The position numbers and the translations under genes were made by a program. The notes beneath the pieces were generated by a model. It saw only the letters and a program-made list of their open reading frames with translations. It was not told the origin of the DNA and searched no databases. A DNA stretch of 64,000 bases from Catonia carolina (Eukaryota; Arthropoda; Insecta; Hemiptera; Achilidae), in assembly GCA_035578175.1 (NCBI GenBank), contig JAQMRL010000007.1, positions 45,575,391 through 45,639,390 of the forward strand, read 5' to 3'. Positions 1 through 11,732 of the stretch are shown here, piece by piece. Every line of letters begins with the position of its first letter. The stretch's first letter is position 1.

Positions 1-181
1 GGTAAAGTAACAGTTCGCAGACACCGAATTATAGGCCTGTACATTGATTATCTGAAAAGTAGGCCTACTTACTTTGAAAAACCAGTTGAAGGTAGTGGAA
101 GGTAACTGACTTATGACTGTACATCAACAGTATTTCAGTTTTTTCTGCATCGAGATAATCATTTCAGTTCTTTCGCTAAAC

Positions 182-817
182 TAACGGGTGTTTTATTAAA
201 ACGCAACCCTGATTATAAGAAGATAGAAGTAATACATCGGTAAATTTTCTGTCCCCAATCGGTATGTTGGCAACAGTAGACTCAAGGCCAACTACTAAGA
301 CAGTCAAAATTTTCCAGTCAAGCATTAGTGTGGTGACAGCAGTCGTTTTGTTATATTGTGTCAGCAATGGTTTTTTCCAAGGAAAAAATTGCTGACCATG
401 AGTTTTTTCCAAGGAAAAACTTAATAAAACCGGGTGTTTTATTAAGGACGCAACCCTGATCATAAGAAGATAGAAGTTTTCATTGCAATTTGCTATTCAT
501 TTGTAAAATAATAATTTAGATAAATTAATAATTTGTAAAGTACGGAAAATAAAAATATGCCGTAGATTGTGGCTTCTAACATAGGGTTGCGTTCTTAATA
601 AAACACCCGGTTCTTCCTTGAAAAAAAACATTGCTGACACAATATAACGAAACGACTGCTGTCACCACACTAATGCTTGACTGGAACATTTTAACTGTCT
701 TAGTTGTTGGCCTTGAGTCCACTGTTGCCAACATACCGATTTGGGGACAGAAAATTTACCGATGTATTACTTCTATCTTATTATAGTCAGGGTCCGTCCT
801 TAATAAAACACCCGTTA
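182..817. mobile_element. Palindromic Tc1/mariner-type MITE (TA-flanked)
   Basis: A long imperfect palindrome. The left end reads TA then ACGGGTGTTTTATTAA, and the right end is the reverse complement followed by TA, which fits a TA target duplication at 182-183 and 816-817. The arms are about 200 bp or more and match through the stretch encoding the mirror-image text around 250-365 and 640-770. There is no transposase frame. The terminal ACGGGTG is shared with the mariner-type elements at 13589 and 59028 (there ACGGGTGTTTC and ACGGGTGATTC), so it is probably mobilised by that superfamily. Seen directly: palindrome and TA ends. Inferred: superfamily. Confidence 0.75.
430..610. repeat. Inner copy of the MITE terminal repeat
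   Basis: The end motif CCGGGTGTTTTATTAA and its ACGCAACCCTG continuation recur in inverted orientation at 430-461 and about 580-610, inside the larger palindrome. This is either a nested insertion of the same family or an internal duplication of its ends. There is no TA flank at these inner ends, which favours duplication. The space between the inner ends is AT-rich with no frame. Confidence 0.6.
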
Positions 818-832
818 TATTTAAACACCTTT

Positions 833-843
833 AATACTTTAAC
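833..843. repeat. Left target-site duplication of the RTE LINE
   Basis: AATACTTTAAC here is repeated exactly at 4258-4268, directly after the (GAA)n tail of the LINE. An 11-bp exact duplication bounding the element marks a target-primed insertion and fixes its left end at 844. Confidence 0.85.
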
Positions 844-1282
844 AGGGTGTAGGGGTGTCGTCGGAGAGGTAGTACCTTTTACTAGGGACGGTCACTCCAA
901 AAGTCGTAGACTGGCGGGGGTCCATAGTAACTGGTCCTCACGAGGAACCCAACTCTCACTTGCTGGCTCCAAGCGCCACACCCTGGTAAACAGTATTGAC
1001 CTACAGGCTAAACCAAGTGAGGGTAGTCAGATATGACGAGAATCAAACCTAGTTGTGGGTTTAACCGAAAGTCTCCCGGAATAAGGAGTCACTCTACACG
1101 GCCAACGGTCTTAGGAGCGGAAGAGCTGCATAGAGAGGGCAGTCTCCTGCCCTGAAGATGAGAAAAACATCTTCGAAGGCGGAAGAACAAGAAAATCTTG
1201 ATCAACGGCAAGGGAATGCAGAAGGCATTATGGGTAACCACTGCATTAAAGGCTTCTTGAAGCAACCCTAGTGTTCATTTAC

Positions 1283-2086
1283 ATGGCAATGTTCAAACTA
1301 AATAACAATTCCGGAGTAAGCACCCCAATCGGATCTCCGGGGGGAGCAAGTATGAACAGGGATGTGAAAGCACAGAATTTCAGTCAACACCGCACAAGAA
1401 TTGGTACATGGAATGTGAGAACCATGGCTCAAGCAGGGAAGATACAAAACGCTATTAAGGAAATGGAACGATTGGAACTCAAGATTTTGAGAATAAGCAA
1501 AATGAGATGGCCAAATACAAACTATTGCGACATGGAAGAACATAGAATATACTATTCTGGAGCTCCCAACAATTATAAAAATGGAGTTGGAATAATCATG
1601 CATAAGTCAATTTCTCAAAATGTCTCAAATTTTATACCCGTCAATGAAAGAATAATGCTAGTTCAAATAAAAGCAATTCCAGCAAAGGTTAACATAGTAC
1701 AAGTATATGCACCCACATGTGAGCGTGAAGAAGAAGAAATAGATCAGTTCTACGCCCAAGTAGCAAATTTGATTAAGAACATTCCTAAAGACGAAGTTCT
1801 TATATTAATGGGTGACTTCAATGCAAAAGTGGGACGAGGCAAGTCAGGAAAAACTATTGGACCCCACGGTCTTGGTGAAAGAAATGAAAGTGGGAAAAAA
1901 CTCTGTACTTTTGCAGGAGAAAACAATTTAGTCGTGCTGAATACGTTTTTTGAACTACCTCCTCGTAGGTTATATACTTGGAAATCACCAAAGGACGGGA
2001 AAGAAGATACAACTATACGGAACCAAATTGATTACATATTAATTAATCAGAGGTACAGAAACAGCTGTAAAATGGCAAAAACATAA
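1283..2086 (+). pseudogene. LINE endonuclease domain (EEP/APE type), ends at internal stop
   Basis: Encodes the apurinic-type endonuclease half of the LINE polyprotein, which nicks the chromosomal target. Visible motifs in order: GTWNVRT, ISKMRW (the family normally has Glu where Lys stands, so the metal-binding Glu appears lost), VYAPT, LMGDFNAKVG and IDYILI. The expected SDH motif follows only after the TAA at 2084-2086, in the same frame (encoded near 2107-2115 as SDHNLV). The stop is therefore a point mutation inside one long frame, not a gene boundary. ATG 1283 is the first Met; ATG 1352 is an alternative. Family assignment is secure; loss of activity is inferred. Confidence 0.85.
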
Positions 2087-4231
2087 CCAGGAGCGGATAT
2101 TGACTCCGATCACAATTTAGTGGTCGCCGAATTTAGAGTACAATGGAAAAAACTGAAAACAAAACAAAACAGAACTATGTATGATGAAAGAAAAATCTAT
2201 GATCCACATGTAAGATTGCAAGTCAAGAATATGCTCAGTGCAGCTTTAATTGATGTGAAAGCTAGCCAAGGAATTGAAGATAAAATAGGAAAAATAGTCA
2301 AAGTAACTAAAACTATAAAGAAAGAGATACTAACAGCGGATGTGGTTAAGAAGAAACCCTGGATGACTGATGAGATCCTGGAATTGATGGAGGAGAGAAG
2401 GAGGAAAAAGATAGAGGGAGACAAGGACGTATATAAATCCATCAATAACCAAATAAGAAGAAAAATAAGAGAGGCTAAAGAACAAGAACTTAAAGACAAA
2501 TGCTTGGAAATTGAAGTATCGCAGGCTAAATATGACACTTTTAGCTTACATAAGAAGGTCAAACAAATAACAGGGAGATATAAGAAGAAATCCGTAGGAA
2601 AAATAGAAAACGACCAGGGTAATATAATGGTGGACACAGAACAAATTAAAGCAATGTGGAAGAATTACGTGTCAGAACTTTTCTTGGATCAAAGAGAAGA
2701 ACATCAGATAGAGACCACTATGACAGGCCCAGACATCCTTGTAGACGAAGTAGAAGCAGCTATTAAAGCCATGAAAGATGGAAGAGCTCCAGGACCAGAC
2801 GATGTTCAGTCGGAAATAATAAAAGTCTTTGATGAAGATTTTAAGAAGGAATTAACTATCCTATTCAATGAAATATACAATAGTGGAGAAATACCTGCAG
2901 AATGGCTGAGATCAGAGTTTATAAAGCAACCTAAAAAACAAGGAGCCAAGAAATGCACTGATTATAGAACAATTAGCCTTATGAGCCACTTACTGAAACT
3001 ATTTCTAAGAATCATACATAGAAGACTGTACAAAGTCTGCGAGGAACAAGTATCACCAACACAATTTGGCTTCATGAAAGGTCTGGGAACAAGAGACGCC
3101 CTATTCAGTATACAGGTTCTTTTTCAACGTTGCCAGGACATGAATTGCAGTATATATGCTTGCTTCATAGACAACCAAAAGGCATTCGATAGAGTCCAAC
3201 ATAATAAAATGATGGTAGTCCTACAAGATAGTGGAATTGACGGCAAAGATTTGCGCATAATCAAAAACCTGTATTGGCATCAATCAGCCTCTGTTAGAGT
3301 CAACCATGACAAAACAGAACAAGTGGAAATTCTTCGAGGTGTCCGGCAGGGGTGTATATTGTCGCCTCTTATATTTAATCTGTACTCTGAGGCAATTTTT
3401 CAGGAAGCTCTAGAATTTACAGAGGCCGGAATTTTATTAAATGGTGAACAGATTAATAATTTCAGATATGCCGACGATACCGTCATCTTTGCTGATACTG
3501 CTCAAGGATTACAACTTCTCATGCACAAAGTAGCGGAAACTAGTAGAAAATATGGCTTGGAAATTAATGTAAACAAAACGAAAGTCATGATAATCAGCAA
3601 GGAAAGAATTGGAAGAGTGCAGTTCACCATAAATGATAGGATAGTGGAAAGGGTGCCAACATACATATATCTTCGGACTGTACTAAACGAGCGTTGGGAT
3701 CATTCACAGGAAATAAAAAGTAGGATTGAAAAAGCAAGGGCAGCGTTCATCCAAATGGCTAAACTGTTTAAAACGCACAATCTAAAATGGGAACTGAAAA
3801 TCAGACTGCTCCGATGTTATGTATTTTCCATTTTGCTATACGGAGTAGAATCTTGGACCTTGACGGCAGCAACGGAAAAGAAACTAGAATCGTTCGAGAT
3901 GTGGACTTACAGAAGAATTCTAAAAATATCTTGGGCGGACAAAGTATCAAACGCTAAGGTACTGCAAAAACTTAATAAGGAAACAGAAATAATACGCACT
4001 ATAAAAAGAAGAAAATTGGAATATCTAGGACACATCATGCGAAACGAGAACAAGTACAAGCTGCTGAAATACATTTTACAAGGAAAAATACAGGGCAAGA
4101 GAGGCATTGGAAGAAGACGAATATCCTGGTTAAAGAATTTGAGAACATGGTTTGAAACATCCACTACGGGACTTTTTAACGCAGCAGTGAATAAAATCAG
4201 CATTGCCAGAATGATCGCCAGCATCCGGTGA
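2087..4231 (+). pseudogene. LINE reverse transcriptase domain, same frame as the endonuclease
   Basis: Continues the endonuclease frame after the single stop and runs open for over 700 codons to TGA at 4229-4231. It contains a basic, Lys-rich linker, then RT motifs: FIDNQKAFDRV (motif A Asp present), GVRQGCILSPLIFNLY (motif B) and FRYADDTVI (catalytic YADD at 3467-3478). The C-terminal part is typical of RTE/Endo-RT families: YRRILKISW, IKRRKLEYLGHIMRNE, GKRGIGRRRISWLKNL. The RT itself looks intact. In the family the product copies element RNA at the nicked target; here translation from the normal start would end before the RT. Confidence 0.88.
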
Positions 4232-4244
4232 CGGATTGGCACTA

Positions 4245-4268
4245 GAAGAAGAAGAAGAATACTTTAAC
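4245..4268 (+). repeat. (GAA)n tail plus right target-site duplication
   Basis: Five GAA units end the LINE, a microsatellite-type 3' tail usual for RTE elements. The right AATACTTTAAC copy (4258-4268) overlaps the last tail bases. Confidence 0.85.
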
Positions 4269-4391
4269 GTGATATTCATCACTATTATTTCAGTGATACG
4301 TTATTCAAATTGGCGGAAATCAATATTACCGACTATGGTTAAAAACCATAAGCCAGAATATGTAACAAAAGTTTTATCCGGCTCACAAATA

Positions 4392-4578
4392 GCCGGCCGC
4401 ATTGGCGTAGTTGGTAACGTGCTCGCGTCTCATCAAAGCTTTCGAAGCTCGCATATAAAGCTTTCGAATCCCATTCAGGCACGGCATATTTTCATACGTT
4501 ACAAAAAATCATTTCATCCTTCACCGTCTGCATTAGCAGTAATTGCAGAACAGTCGGACGTTAAACAAAAAAAAAAAA
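4392..4578 (+). mobile_element. tRNA-derived SINE, copy 1
   Basis: Starts with a tRNA-like head (GCCGGCCGCATTGGCGTAG, A-box-like) and a body ending GTCGGACGTTAAAC plus poly-A. It shares the body with the copies at 8670, 21097 and 61504. Its B-box region is damaged: an AAAGCTTTCGAA motif occurs twice where the other copies have a clean GGTTCGAATCC, so the pol III promoter is probably broken. A possible target duplication with one mismatch is TCACAAATA at 4383-4391 and TCACTAATA at 4579-4587. Confidence 0.78.
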
Positions 4579-4587
4579 ATCACTAAT

Positions 4588-5641
4588 ATTACGGTAAGTG
4601 AGCTGACAGGTGCCATTTCTTCAATCACGTACCCTTCCCAAATTGACCCATTTCTGCACTTCATCTTCAAATTTAATTTAATTTCAATTGTTTTAAATTA
4701 AGGAAGTATGTTCTGTGATTTGAACGCCAAGAGAGAGAAGTGTAGCTCATAAAGAGCGATTCTCACTTTGTCTGGAAGGATCAGGTATTTGTTTCTTGTA
4801 TCGTACTTACGAGTTCTGTTTTGAACTTTGATTTACTTTTTTGTGAGCCTAACTTTTTAAGATCTCCTTTACAAAGAGTCGCCTGAAATTCGTCACTTGA
4901 AACTTTGCAGAAAGCTGGTCGATAAATAAACGGTCAGAAATTGTTTTAAACCCGGTTTTAAAAATATCACAAGCTTTTGAAGTATTTTCTTAATAAAAAT
5001 TTTTCAGGAAAAAATGAAAGTATAAAGGAGTTAGAGCGGCTGGTGGAGTATTTGTTCAGACGCGGGGACGATCTTTAATAATATGCTTGCCATACGCTCC
5101 AGTATGATTGGGACAGTCCCGATTTCAAAACGTAGCGCCAGTGTCCCACCGGGTTGCCGAAATGTGCCGTCAATCGTCATTATTTAGAAATAAAGTAGAA
5201 GGCAGATCTTATTGCAATACCGCTCCTGCCGGGTTCGATGCGGTAACTTCGAGGGGGATTAAATTTGCTTCGTTTTACTAGTAAACTTAGCAGTCGATTC
5301 TAGGCTGGTATTACACGCATGCGCTCCAGGGAGGAGTCTACTCTGTGTGTCTTGTTATATCAGTTAAAATCTGTTTCACTTTTTTATACAATATAGAAAT
5401 TCTAAACGCACGAATGTCAAAAACAGCGATTAAGTTCAGCGAGAGAGTTAAAAATGAATTTTCTTGAAAAAATAAAATACGTTAAAAAATAATATACTGA
5501 GAGAAGATATTGGATCAAACCAAATACAATCACACATCTACTGAATTTCTTTGAAGTAGAGATAGAACCAGTAGCATGGAAGAAAAGTTAACTTGTTTTA
5601 AATTTAAAAACCCTCTCTCACTGAATATATGAATTAAAAAT
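4588..5641. other. No recognised feature
   Basis: AT-rich with no convincing frame. A short palindrome (ATTGGGACAGTCCCGAT) lies near 5108. A slightly GC-richer patch at 5090-5340 was not identified. Confidence 0.5.
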
Positions 5642-6032
5642 TTAGTGAGCCGATTGCTGCTCTAATGAACACTGTCGGAGAACTAAACTCATAACTTGAA
5701 AAATTACGAGAGGAAAACAGAAAACTAAAATAAACAGGTTGTAGCATTGTAGACAGATAGAAAACAAATTACAAACCGATTTAAACCAGCTGCAGAAACG
5801 TTCCCATCTAGACAACCTACAAATCATTGGTGTTCCGAAAACGGAAAATGGACAAGTTTATTCGGTCTTAGAATCAATCGGCAAGGAAATCGGAGTGGTG
5901 TTTAAGAAGGCCGAAATATCCATTGTTTACAGGGTTCCTACTACAAAAAAACACAAATTAAGCTGATTATAGTTCGCTTTACGTCTATATCAACCAAGAT
6001 GCATTGGAAGGCTTCAGCTGAAAAGAAAAAAA
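5642..6032 (+). pseudogene. Non-LTR retrotransposon ORF1 relic
   Basis: Broken coding sequence. A first part reads as a charged coiled-coil (LEKLREENRKLK), followed after a stop and frame change by IENKLQTDLNQLQKR, LDNLQIIGVPKTENGQ and ISIVYRVPTTKKH. This order (coil, then an IxGVP..EN block, then a VHRV-like block) is typical of ORF1 of L1/CR1/Jockey-like LINEs, an RNA-binding chaperone. It has at least three disabling lesions. It is cut off exactly where H copy 1 begins, so the H insertion or an earlier truncation removed the rest. Confidence 0.6.
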
Positions 6033-6950
6033 TCTGGTGTGAAACACTCACACAACTTTCTCTTGCCAATGCAAATAATTAACAATAAACCTAACATTAG
6101 TAATAAAACATTAGAAATAAACAAAACACTAACCTCAATAAACATAACCTAATTTTAATCAGGAGTGAAAGGCGCAAAATGAAAATCGAACTCAGTTTGG
6201 CTTAAAAATACGGAAAATCACTCTTCACGCTAAACTAATAGGCTCTGTAGAGAGAAATGCTTTAAATGAAAGTTGTAGATATTTTAATTTCCTATAAATT
6301 TTATTATATAAACTTTTGTCGTAAAATGCATACTAAGCCCGAAATCTTAAAAAATAGATTTTTCATACGTTTTCGTGAGAAAAAAACAGAAAATTGCTAA
6401 TTACCGCTAAACTAAGCGTTATACAAAAAAACGTTAGAAATAAAAGTTGTAGGATTTTAAATTCTCTACAACTTTAATTATATACATTTTTGCGCTAAAA
6501 TGCATATTAAAGCCGTAGTCTTAAAAAAAAACAATTTCTTTACGTGAAAACAGCCTTACCATGAATTTCAGCAAACATAGCGCCTACCCTATCTTATAGA
6601 GCATAAAAAATTTAGTAAATCAGGCGATTTAAAAAAAAATCGTAGGACCAGTTTTTGAGAAAATCGCAAAAAGGTTAAAAATGACACGAATAAACTGCTA
6701 CTTCTCGTTGACCGATTTTGATGAAAATGTTCATGTCGGGTCCGGTAGTGGTATGTGACTTAAGTTTCAAGTTCGTACGATATTCCGTTCTTGAGATATT
6801 CTGTTTACACAGACCAATCGCTAAAAACATGTTTTTTGGGTTCAGGGGGTCTGAAAACGGGTAGATCCGGTGAAAACTCGATTTCGAAAAATCGACGTGA
6901 GAATAATACTTTCTTTCCTATATATACATATAGGAAAGGGAAAGTAAAAA
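6033..6950 (+). mobile_element. Family H copy 1 (full length, CA tract nearly lost)
   Basis: Both ends are present: TCTGGTGTGAAACAC at the start, and the CCTATATATAC hairpin followed by a slightly changed GGAAAGGGAAAGT at the end. The microsatellite, long in other copies, is reduced to ACACAG near 6803. Inserted after an A-run at the end of the LINE ORF1 relic. Confidence 0.85.
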
Positions 6951-8659
6951 TATAGTACCTGAACAAACACTGACAAGTTGCTCTGCATATGTATTCATCT
7001 CATAGTTATTTTTCATAGAATTATTTCGCCAGTCATTACAGATTTACCAGTCGTAGTTATCAGTAGGCGTTGCTGGAGCGATAATGTCGAATAGGGAGTG
7101 CATTATTAAAGTGGGAATGAATCGCCTGCTCGAAATTAGGCCTATTACTGTTGGCCGTATCTGCTAAACGGATACGCATCCTGAATTGAAACGTTTCTCA
7201 AGACGATGTTGTTTTGACTCACGAAGTGAAGTAAAGTAACTCACGAAGTTACTTTGTGATGATTAAAGCGATTGAATATGGTCAGACTTCCCGCAATACA
7301 TTATTGTTACTTTTACCTGGTCTCCCTGGTGATGCCGGTAGCACCATAACCCGTATAAGAGGTAACCGACAGGTACTTTGTCACTTTTCTTCCTTCAATG
7401 CAATTGTTAAGTTGAACCATTCTGGATATTGTTACAGTACGGTTTATGTTGGCCAACACAACGCCTAAGTAAATCATTTTATCGCTGCACTCAAATTGTT
7501 TTCATGTCAGCAGCGTTCAACTTCTCCAAAAACAAACGGTTTTTTACTGGATGTTAATTTTTAATTTAGCATCAGACTGAGTAGATAGGTGTACCCATAA
7601 TTCCCATAATTTTGAGGCGACAGGACTGATCCCAAAAAACCAGTGGCTATGAATTTTAGGTTCCGGAATAAAAAGATGATTGAAATTTTGGCTGATAAAG
7701 TACTTATGAAAGTTCACCGACCAATTACATCGACACAAAAAGTCCTTGGATCACTAAGCGGATAAATCGATACGAGTCAATAATTTGTTAAAAAATTTTC
7801 GATGTTTTGGTTCGAACGACAAGAAATTTTTCAGTTAACTGTTAGCTGCCCTGTGTATGGAATACTCGGACAGAATTTATTCTAAGTTTATCAGTCGTGG
7901 TGTGGAATTCGGGCGACCAGTCGTCATTTGTGAACGCGAATTTTTTAACAGATTTGTAGATAATTTTCCAAGGTCTCAAAAATTTGATGCGTAATCCTAA
8001 CCGATTAATTAATTAAACACCATCACCAAAGAAAACGATCAATATATACGATGTAATAGATGTTCGGCAGAGACGGCACAAAAATATATGCCGACCGGAT
8101 TTATTATTTGATGACCTAAGACAGGCCAATATCGCTCGCACAATGTATAAATGATTTAACAGCTCTCAATCAATTACAAGTCTGAACAACTGTTCACTAT
8201 TAAAAAACGCGTGCATTTATCAATTACATGCGGTCGCACGTAACCGGCTCCACCCCACTCCTCGATGTTTCTCCGTCTGCCATCCGCAGTCAATCGATTT
8301 CTCCACCGACTCATCAAAACAACCCGAACCTAGAGCCATAAAAATATAATAATCGAGATGGTTACGCCTGTGCGTTCAATCACAAAAAGAAGCGTTAACC
8401 CATTACATTGAGTTAACAATATTAATTATCCCTGATAAAAGAGATCCGCACGGGTGCATTAAATATTATTGCCGTACAGAAGAGATCTCCCTATCGAATG
8501 GGCCTCGTAAATACAAATCATTCGAGTATCGTTTTATTAGCGTTTAACTACATCTATTACAATCTGTTCTATACGAATATATAAAATACACCTATTCCAG
8601 TCCCCTCTGGAAAAAACAACCGAAAAGCATTCATAGGGTACTGGCGAAGAAGCGACTCC
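6951..8659. other. No recognised feature
   Basis: Long AT-rich stretch. The small open frames (for example 7256-7468) lack recognisable domains or a coding look. A somewhat GC-richer patch at 8225-8340 was not identified. This could be intron or intergenic host DNA. Confidence 0.5.
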
Positions 8660-8856
8660 AATCCAACACGCCGGCTGCATTGGCGTAGTTGGTAACGTGG
8701 TCGCCTCTTATCATGCGGTCTTGGGTTCGAATCCCATTCAGGCATGGCATATTTTTATACGTTAAAAAAATCATTTCATCCTTCACCGTCTCCATTAGCA
8801 GTAATTGCAGAACAGTCGGACGTTAAACCAAAAAAATCAAAAAAAAAATCCAACAC
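8660..8856 (+). mobile_element. tRNA-derived SINE, copy 2, with target duplication
   Basis: The best-preserved + strand copy. The tRNA-like head has an A-box-like TGGCGTAGTTGGTAAC and an intact B box GGTTCGAATCC near 8724, followed by a body shared with the other copies and an A-rich tail broken by ATC. AATCCAACAC at 8660-8669 is repeated at 8847-8856, so the SINE proper is 8670-8846. RNA polymerase III transcription is expected for the family; mobilisation would need a partner LINE. Confidence 0.88.
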
Positions 8857-9329
8857 AATAAGTGCCTCCGAATTACCTTCTTCTTTTTCAACTTGTTAAA
8901 ATGCTTTCATAAAATATGTGATTTATCAGTCTACCGGTGGTCTGTTGCCGTGAAACATGTCTATATTACTACTGAGAAATAAGAAGAAAAATATTGTAAA
9001 AATAATAGTGACAACTGGACAGTGTGCCTCAAGTAGATAAAATCAATTGTGAGAAGAGATACTTGTATAAGAGCAGTTCTAAGAGGCGGTGTAGCAGCAC
9101 AGCCTCTTATTATTAATTTTATTATACATATAAAATTAGACGTCATCTTAAATACATATTGTCTAATAAAAGTTTACCGCGTGTGTTAGTGGTTGGATGA
9201 AGATCAGTGCAGAATATGAATGGATGCAAGACGGAAATGGATAGACTAGCATGGGACAAGTAAGCTTCATTGGCACCATTTCATGGTACTAATGATAGGT
9301 AGAATCGGGTCATGGAGAAAGCAGTTATC

Positions 9330-9480
9330 TCACGCAAAATATCTACAGATATTCTTTGATTCTGCGTTCACGAAGGGAGCTCCGGGAGAAGCATTCATGG
9401 AGATCTTCCTTATGTGTAACAGCAGAGATTATGAAGACTCAGTATATTTCATAGTATAATGTCCTATTTTAGGGTAAAAT
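9330..9480 (+). pseudogene. Possible LINE RT C-terminal zinc-knuckle relic
   Basis: One frame reads FTKGAPGEAFMEIFLMCN, then SRDYEDSVYFIV, a stop, and CP. This resembles the degenerate CxxC..EDxxH..CP block at the C-terminus of Jockey/R1-type reverse transcriptases. Only a short, broken stretch is visible, so this is a weak call. Confidence 0.3.
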
Positions 9481-10083
9481 AGTAAAACCTGGCAAGGATG
9501 TCAAGTTTCAGTAACAGAAAATCGTGGAATGGTTAAACGGTAAAGATCAGTCTGTTATTCAAAGGATGCACTGGGCTTTAAAAGAGAACTTGTGGAACTC
9601 AATTTCTAATTTCTTGTATTCACATTTTTTTACAAAGATAATAGTAATTCCAGAATCAGATAAACTCTTAAATACACCACACCCATAAAAATACCATTTC
9701 TCTTATTATATTATGTTGAAAAGTATTTGTAAAAGCACTTTTAAATACATCTTATAGTTGTAGATAATCATTTATCTCCTCACCTGTTTAGTTTTAGGCG
9801 AGAACACTCCTTGAACGTCAGTCACGTATACCAACACATTATATGGCCCATTATTTCTTTAGCTGTCCGAAAAAATAATGTTGTCTTAATCAAATTTATC
9901 AGAGATGGAGTGCTGAAAGGTTCAATCATTTTCCCTCATCTACACAGAACTTTTACAACGGACGTACCAACTGTTCTTGCTAACATTTTAACTGTTACTT
10001 AACAATTGCTATCGAAGACACTGCTATTTTTTACAGTTCTGCAAACATTCATGACACTTCTTGATCCAACAACATCACATCGT
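9481..10083. other. No recognised feature
   Basis: AT-rich; the open frame at 9811-10002 has no recognisable domain. Confidence 0.5.
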
Positions 10084-10301
10084 TCTCGTAGGAGCCGGTT
10101 TTGAGAAAATCGAAAAAAGCGAGAAAGGACACGAATAAACTACTACTTTCGGTGGACCGATTTTGATGAAAATGTTCATGTCGGGTCCAGTAGTAGTATC
10201 TAACTTAATTTTCAAGTTTTAAGTTCGTATGATGTTCCGTTCTTGAGATATTCTGTTCACACACACACACACACACGCACGCACGCACGCACACACACAC
10301 A

Positions 10302-10353
<52 letters not shown>

Positions 10354-10489
10354 ACCAATCGCTAAAAATATGGTTTTTGGGTTCAGGGGTCTGAAAACGT
10401 GTAGATTCGGTAAAAACTCGATTTCGAAAATCGACATGAAAACAATACTTTCCTTCCTATATAGTCATATAGGCAAGAGAAAGTAAAAA
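10084..10489 (+). mobile_element. Family H copy 2 (right-end fragment)
   Basis: Only the last 400 bases of H are present, from TCGTAGGAGCC to AAGTAAAAA. The compound CA/CG microsatellite spans 10258-10350. The left two thirds are missing, which suggests truncation during or after insertion. Confidence 0.82.
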
Positions 10490-11047
10490 CTAGTCGATCA
10501 AAATGATGGGGATTAGGGGTAACCGGCTACAAAAAAATAAGTTACACTTACACAACTGAAATACGACAGAAAAACGATCAAATTGTTTTACAGATGATAT
10601 AATTTTTGTCACGAAACAAAAATTTTATCTATGCAATTGATATGCTAAAAATGGGTTTCTCACTTTCCGTATTTTAATTTCGGTTATTGATTCAAGTTAT
10701 AACCGATAAGAGATTAGTATATATTATAATAAAAAATTTAAAAAAATTATTGATTATTTTTGTAATGGTAACTTACTTGATACCCTCTGCATATTTAGGA
10801 GGGTAAGCCATCGGGACATGACTGTTTTGGTTATGATATTACGTGTCGGAAAAAGTTCATTAATTATTTATGTAGTACGTTTATTATTACTGCTTTTATA
10901 ATTACTGAGTAATCGTTCTTGAATAGTAAGCCTATTTATTTTTGTCATGTATCACGAAAAAAAAATTCTTTCTCTGTTTATTGTAGTTCCATAAATGTAT
11001 GGTTGATATTATTATTATGATAAGCGAATGGAAAAGGTGTTTGAGTA
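10490..11047. other. No recognised feature
   Basis: AT-rich with no supported frame. Confidence 0.5.
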
Positions 11048-11051
11048 TTAA

Positions 11052-11728
11052 CCCTTTATAGAGCAGTACTACGAGGAAAAAAAACATATGTTGTAAAATA
11101 TTAAATTTTGCTTTACAGGCTTTATAGGCGATTGTTTTACGTCAGTTACATCGGAGTCGGATTCGTTTGCGTCACTGTGATTCCAAACGACATCATCTTC
11201 AGAGGCATCGAACTCATTCGACAAACAGCACTTCAAAAAGGATTTAATGATGATACCCGGTGGCAAATCTTACCAAGCTTTTGAAATCCATTATACAATC
11301 GTAGTTGCTGAAGATTGTTTAATTTTGTCGGTTGGTGTAATCGACGGTTGGTGTAAGGGGATGGTCACACTTGCGTCAATTGAAATAAACGGGACTACAG
11401 GCAATGTTGTCTCCATACAGTATACTCAAAGGTATTTGTACACTAATACATATGGTCAATATACATGTAACTCGAATTTAAGACGTACCCATTATTTTAG
11501 CCTTTTAGTTGCGTTAAAAATGTGCGTCTTAAATTCGATCATCGATTCATTCGATTCATTCATTCATCATTCGATTCATCATCTGAAAATATTTAACCCT
11601 TTATTGGGTTAAAAACTACGGGGTAACTGCATAAAATGCCAATAAGGTTCAACTGCATAGCTTATTCTTAAACAAACTCGACGATATTGCCAGTAGTAAG
11701 TTAACTTACCAAAGACCTATATAAAGGG
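11052..11728. mobile_element. piggyBac-like non-autonomous element, copy 1 (TTAA-flanked)
   Basis: TTAA at 11048-11051 is followed by CCCTTTATAGAGCAGT, and the right end reads ACCTATATAAAGGG followed by TTAA at 11729-11732. CCC...GGG ends directly abutting TTAA are the hallmark of piggyBac-type elements. The first 60 bases and the last 100 bases match the ends of the element at 38565-42017, which confirms one family. A minus-strand frame (11266-11069) carries an acidic segment (FDASEDDVVW) of unknown nature and no recognisable transposase core. Confidence 0.7.
11472..11538. repeat. Inverted repeat inside the piggyBac-like element
   Basis: TCGAATTTAAGACG at 11472-11485 and its exact reverse complement at 11525-11538 form a 14-bp stem that extends imperfectly inward. 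It is followed by several ATTCATTCGATTC-type short repeats (11540-11580) and a TTAACCCTTTATTGGGTTAA palindrome at 11593-11612. Confidence 0.7.
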
Positions 11729-11732
11729 TTAA

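Larger units (their letters stand above)
844..4257 (+). mobile_element. Nearly full-length RTE-type non-LTR retrotransposon
   Basis: A 3.4-kb element with a 5' untranslated region (844-1282), one long frame encoding an AP-type endonuclease followed by a reverse transcriptase, a very short 3' region and a (GAA)n tail at 4245-4257. Both sides carry the duplication AATACTTTAAC, so the copy is not 5'-truncated. Order and size fit RTE-like LINEs that often appear in insect annotation as endonuclease-reverse transcriptase. It inserted 16 bases to the right of the MITE at 182-817. The copy is probably dead: there is one stop in the frame, and the endonuclease motif normally containing the catalytic Glu reads ISKMRW. 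Confidence 0.85.

Noticed and set aside
4236..4586. Plus-strand frame of 116 codons
   Set aside because: It spans the LINE tail, unrelated spacer and a SINE, so it is an accidental frame.
7256..7468. Collagen-like GLPGDAGS peptide
   Set aside because: A single short Gly-X-Y-like stretch without repetition or splice context.
8670..8745. Possible functional tRNA gene
   Set aside because: A and B boxes are present, but the head is followed by the same body and A-tail in four copies with target duplications, so it is a SINE; a full cloverleaf was not evident.
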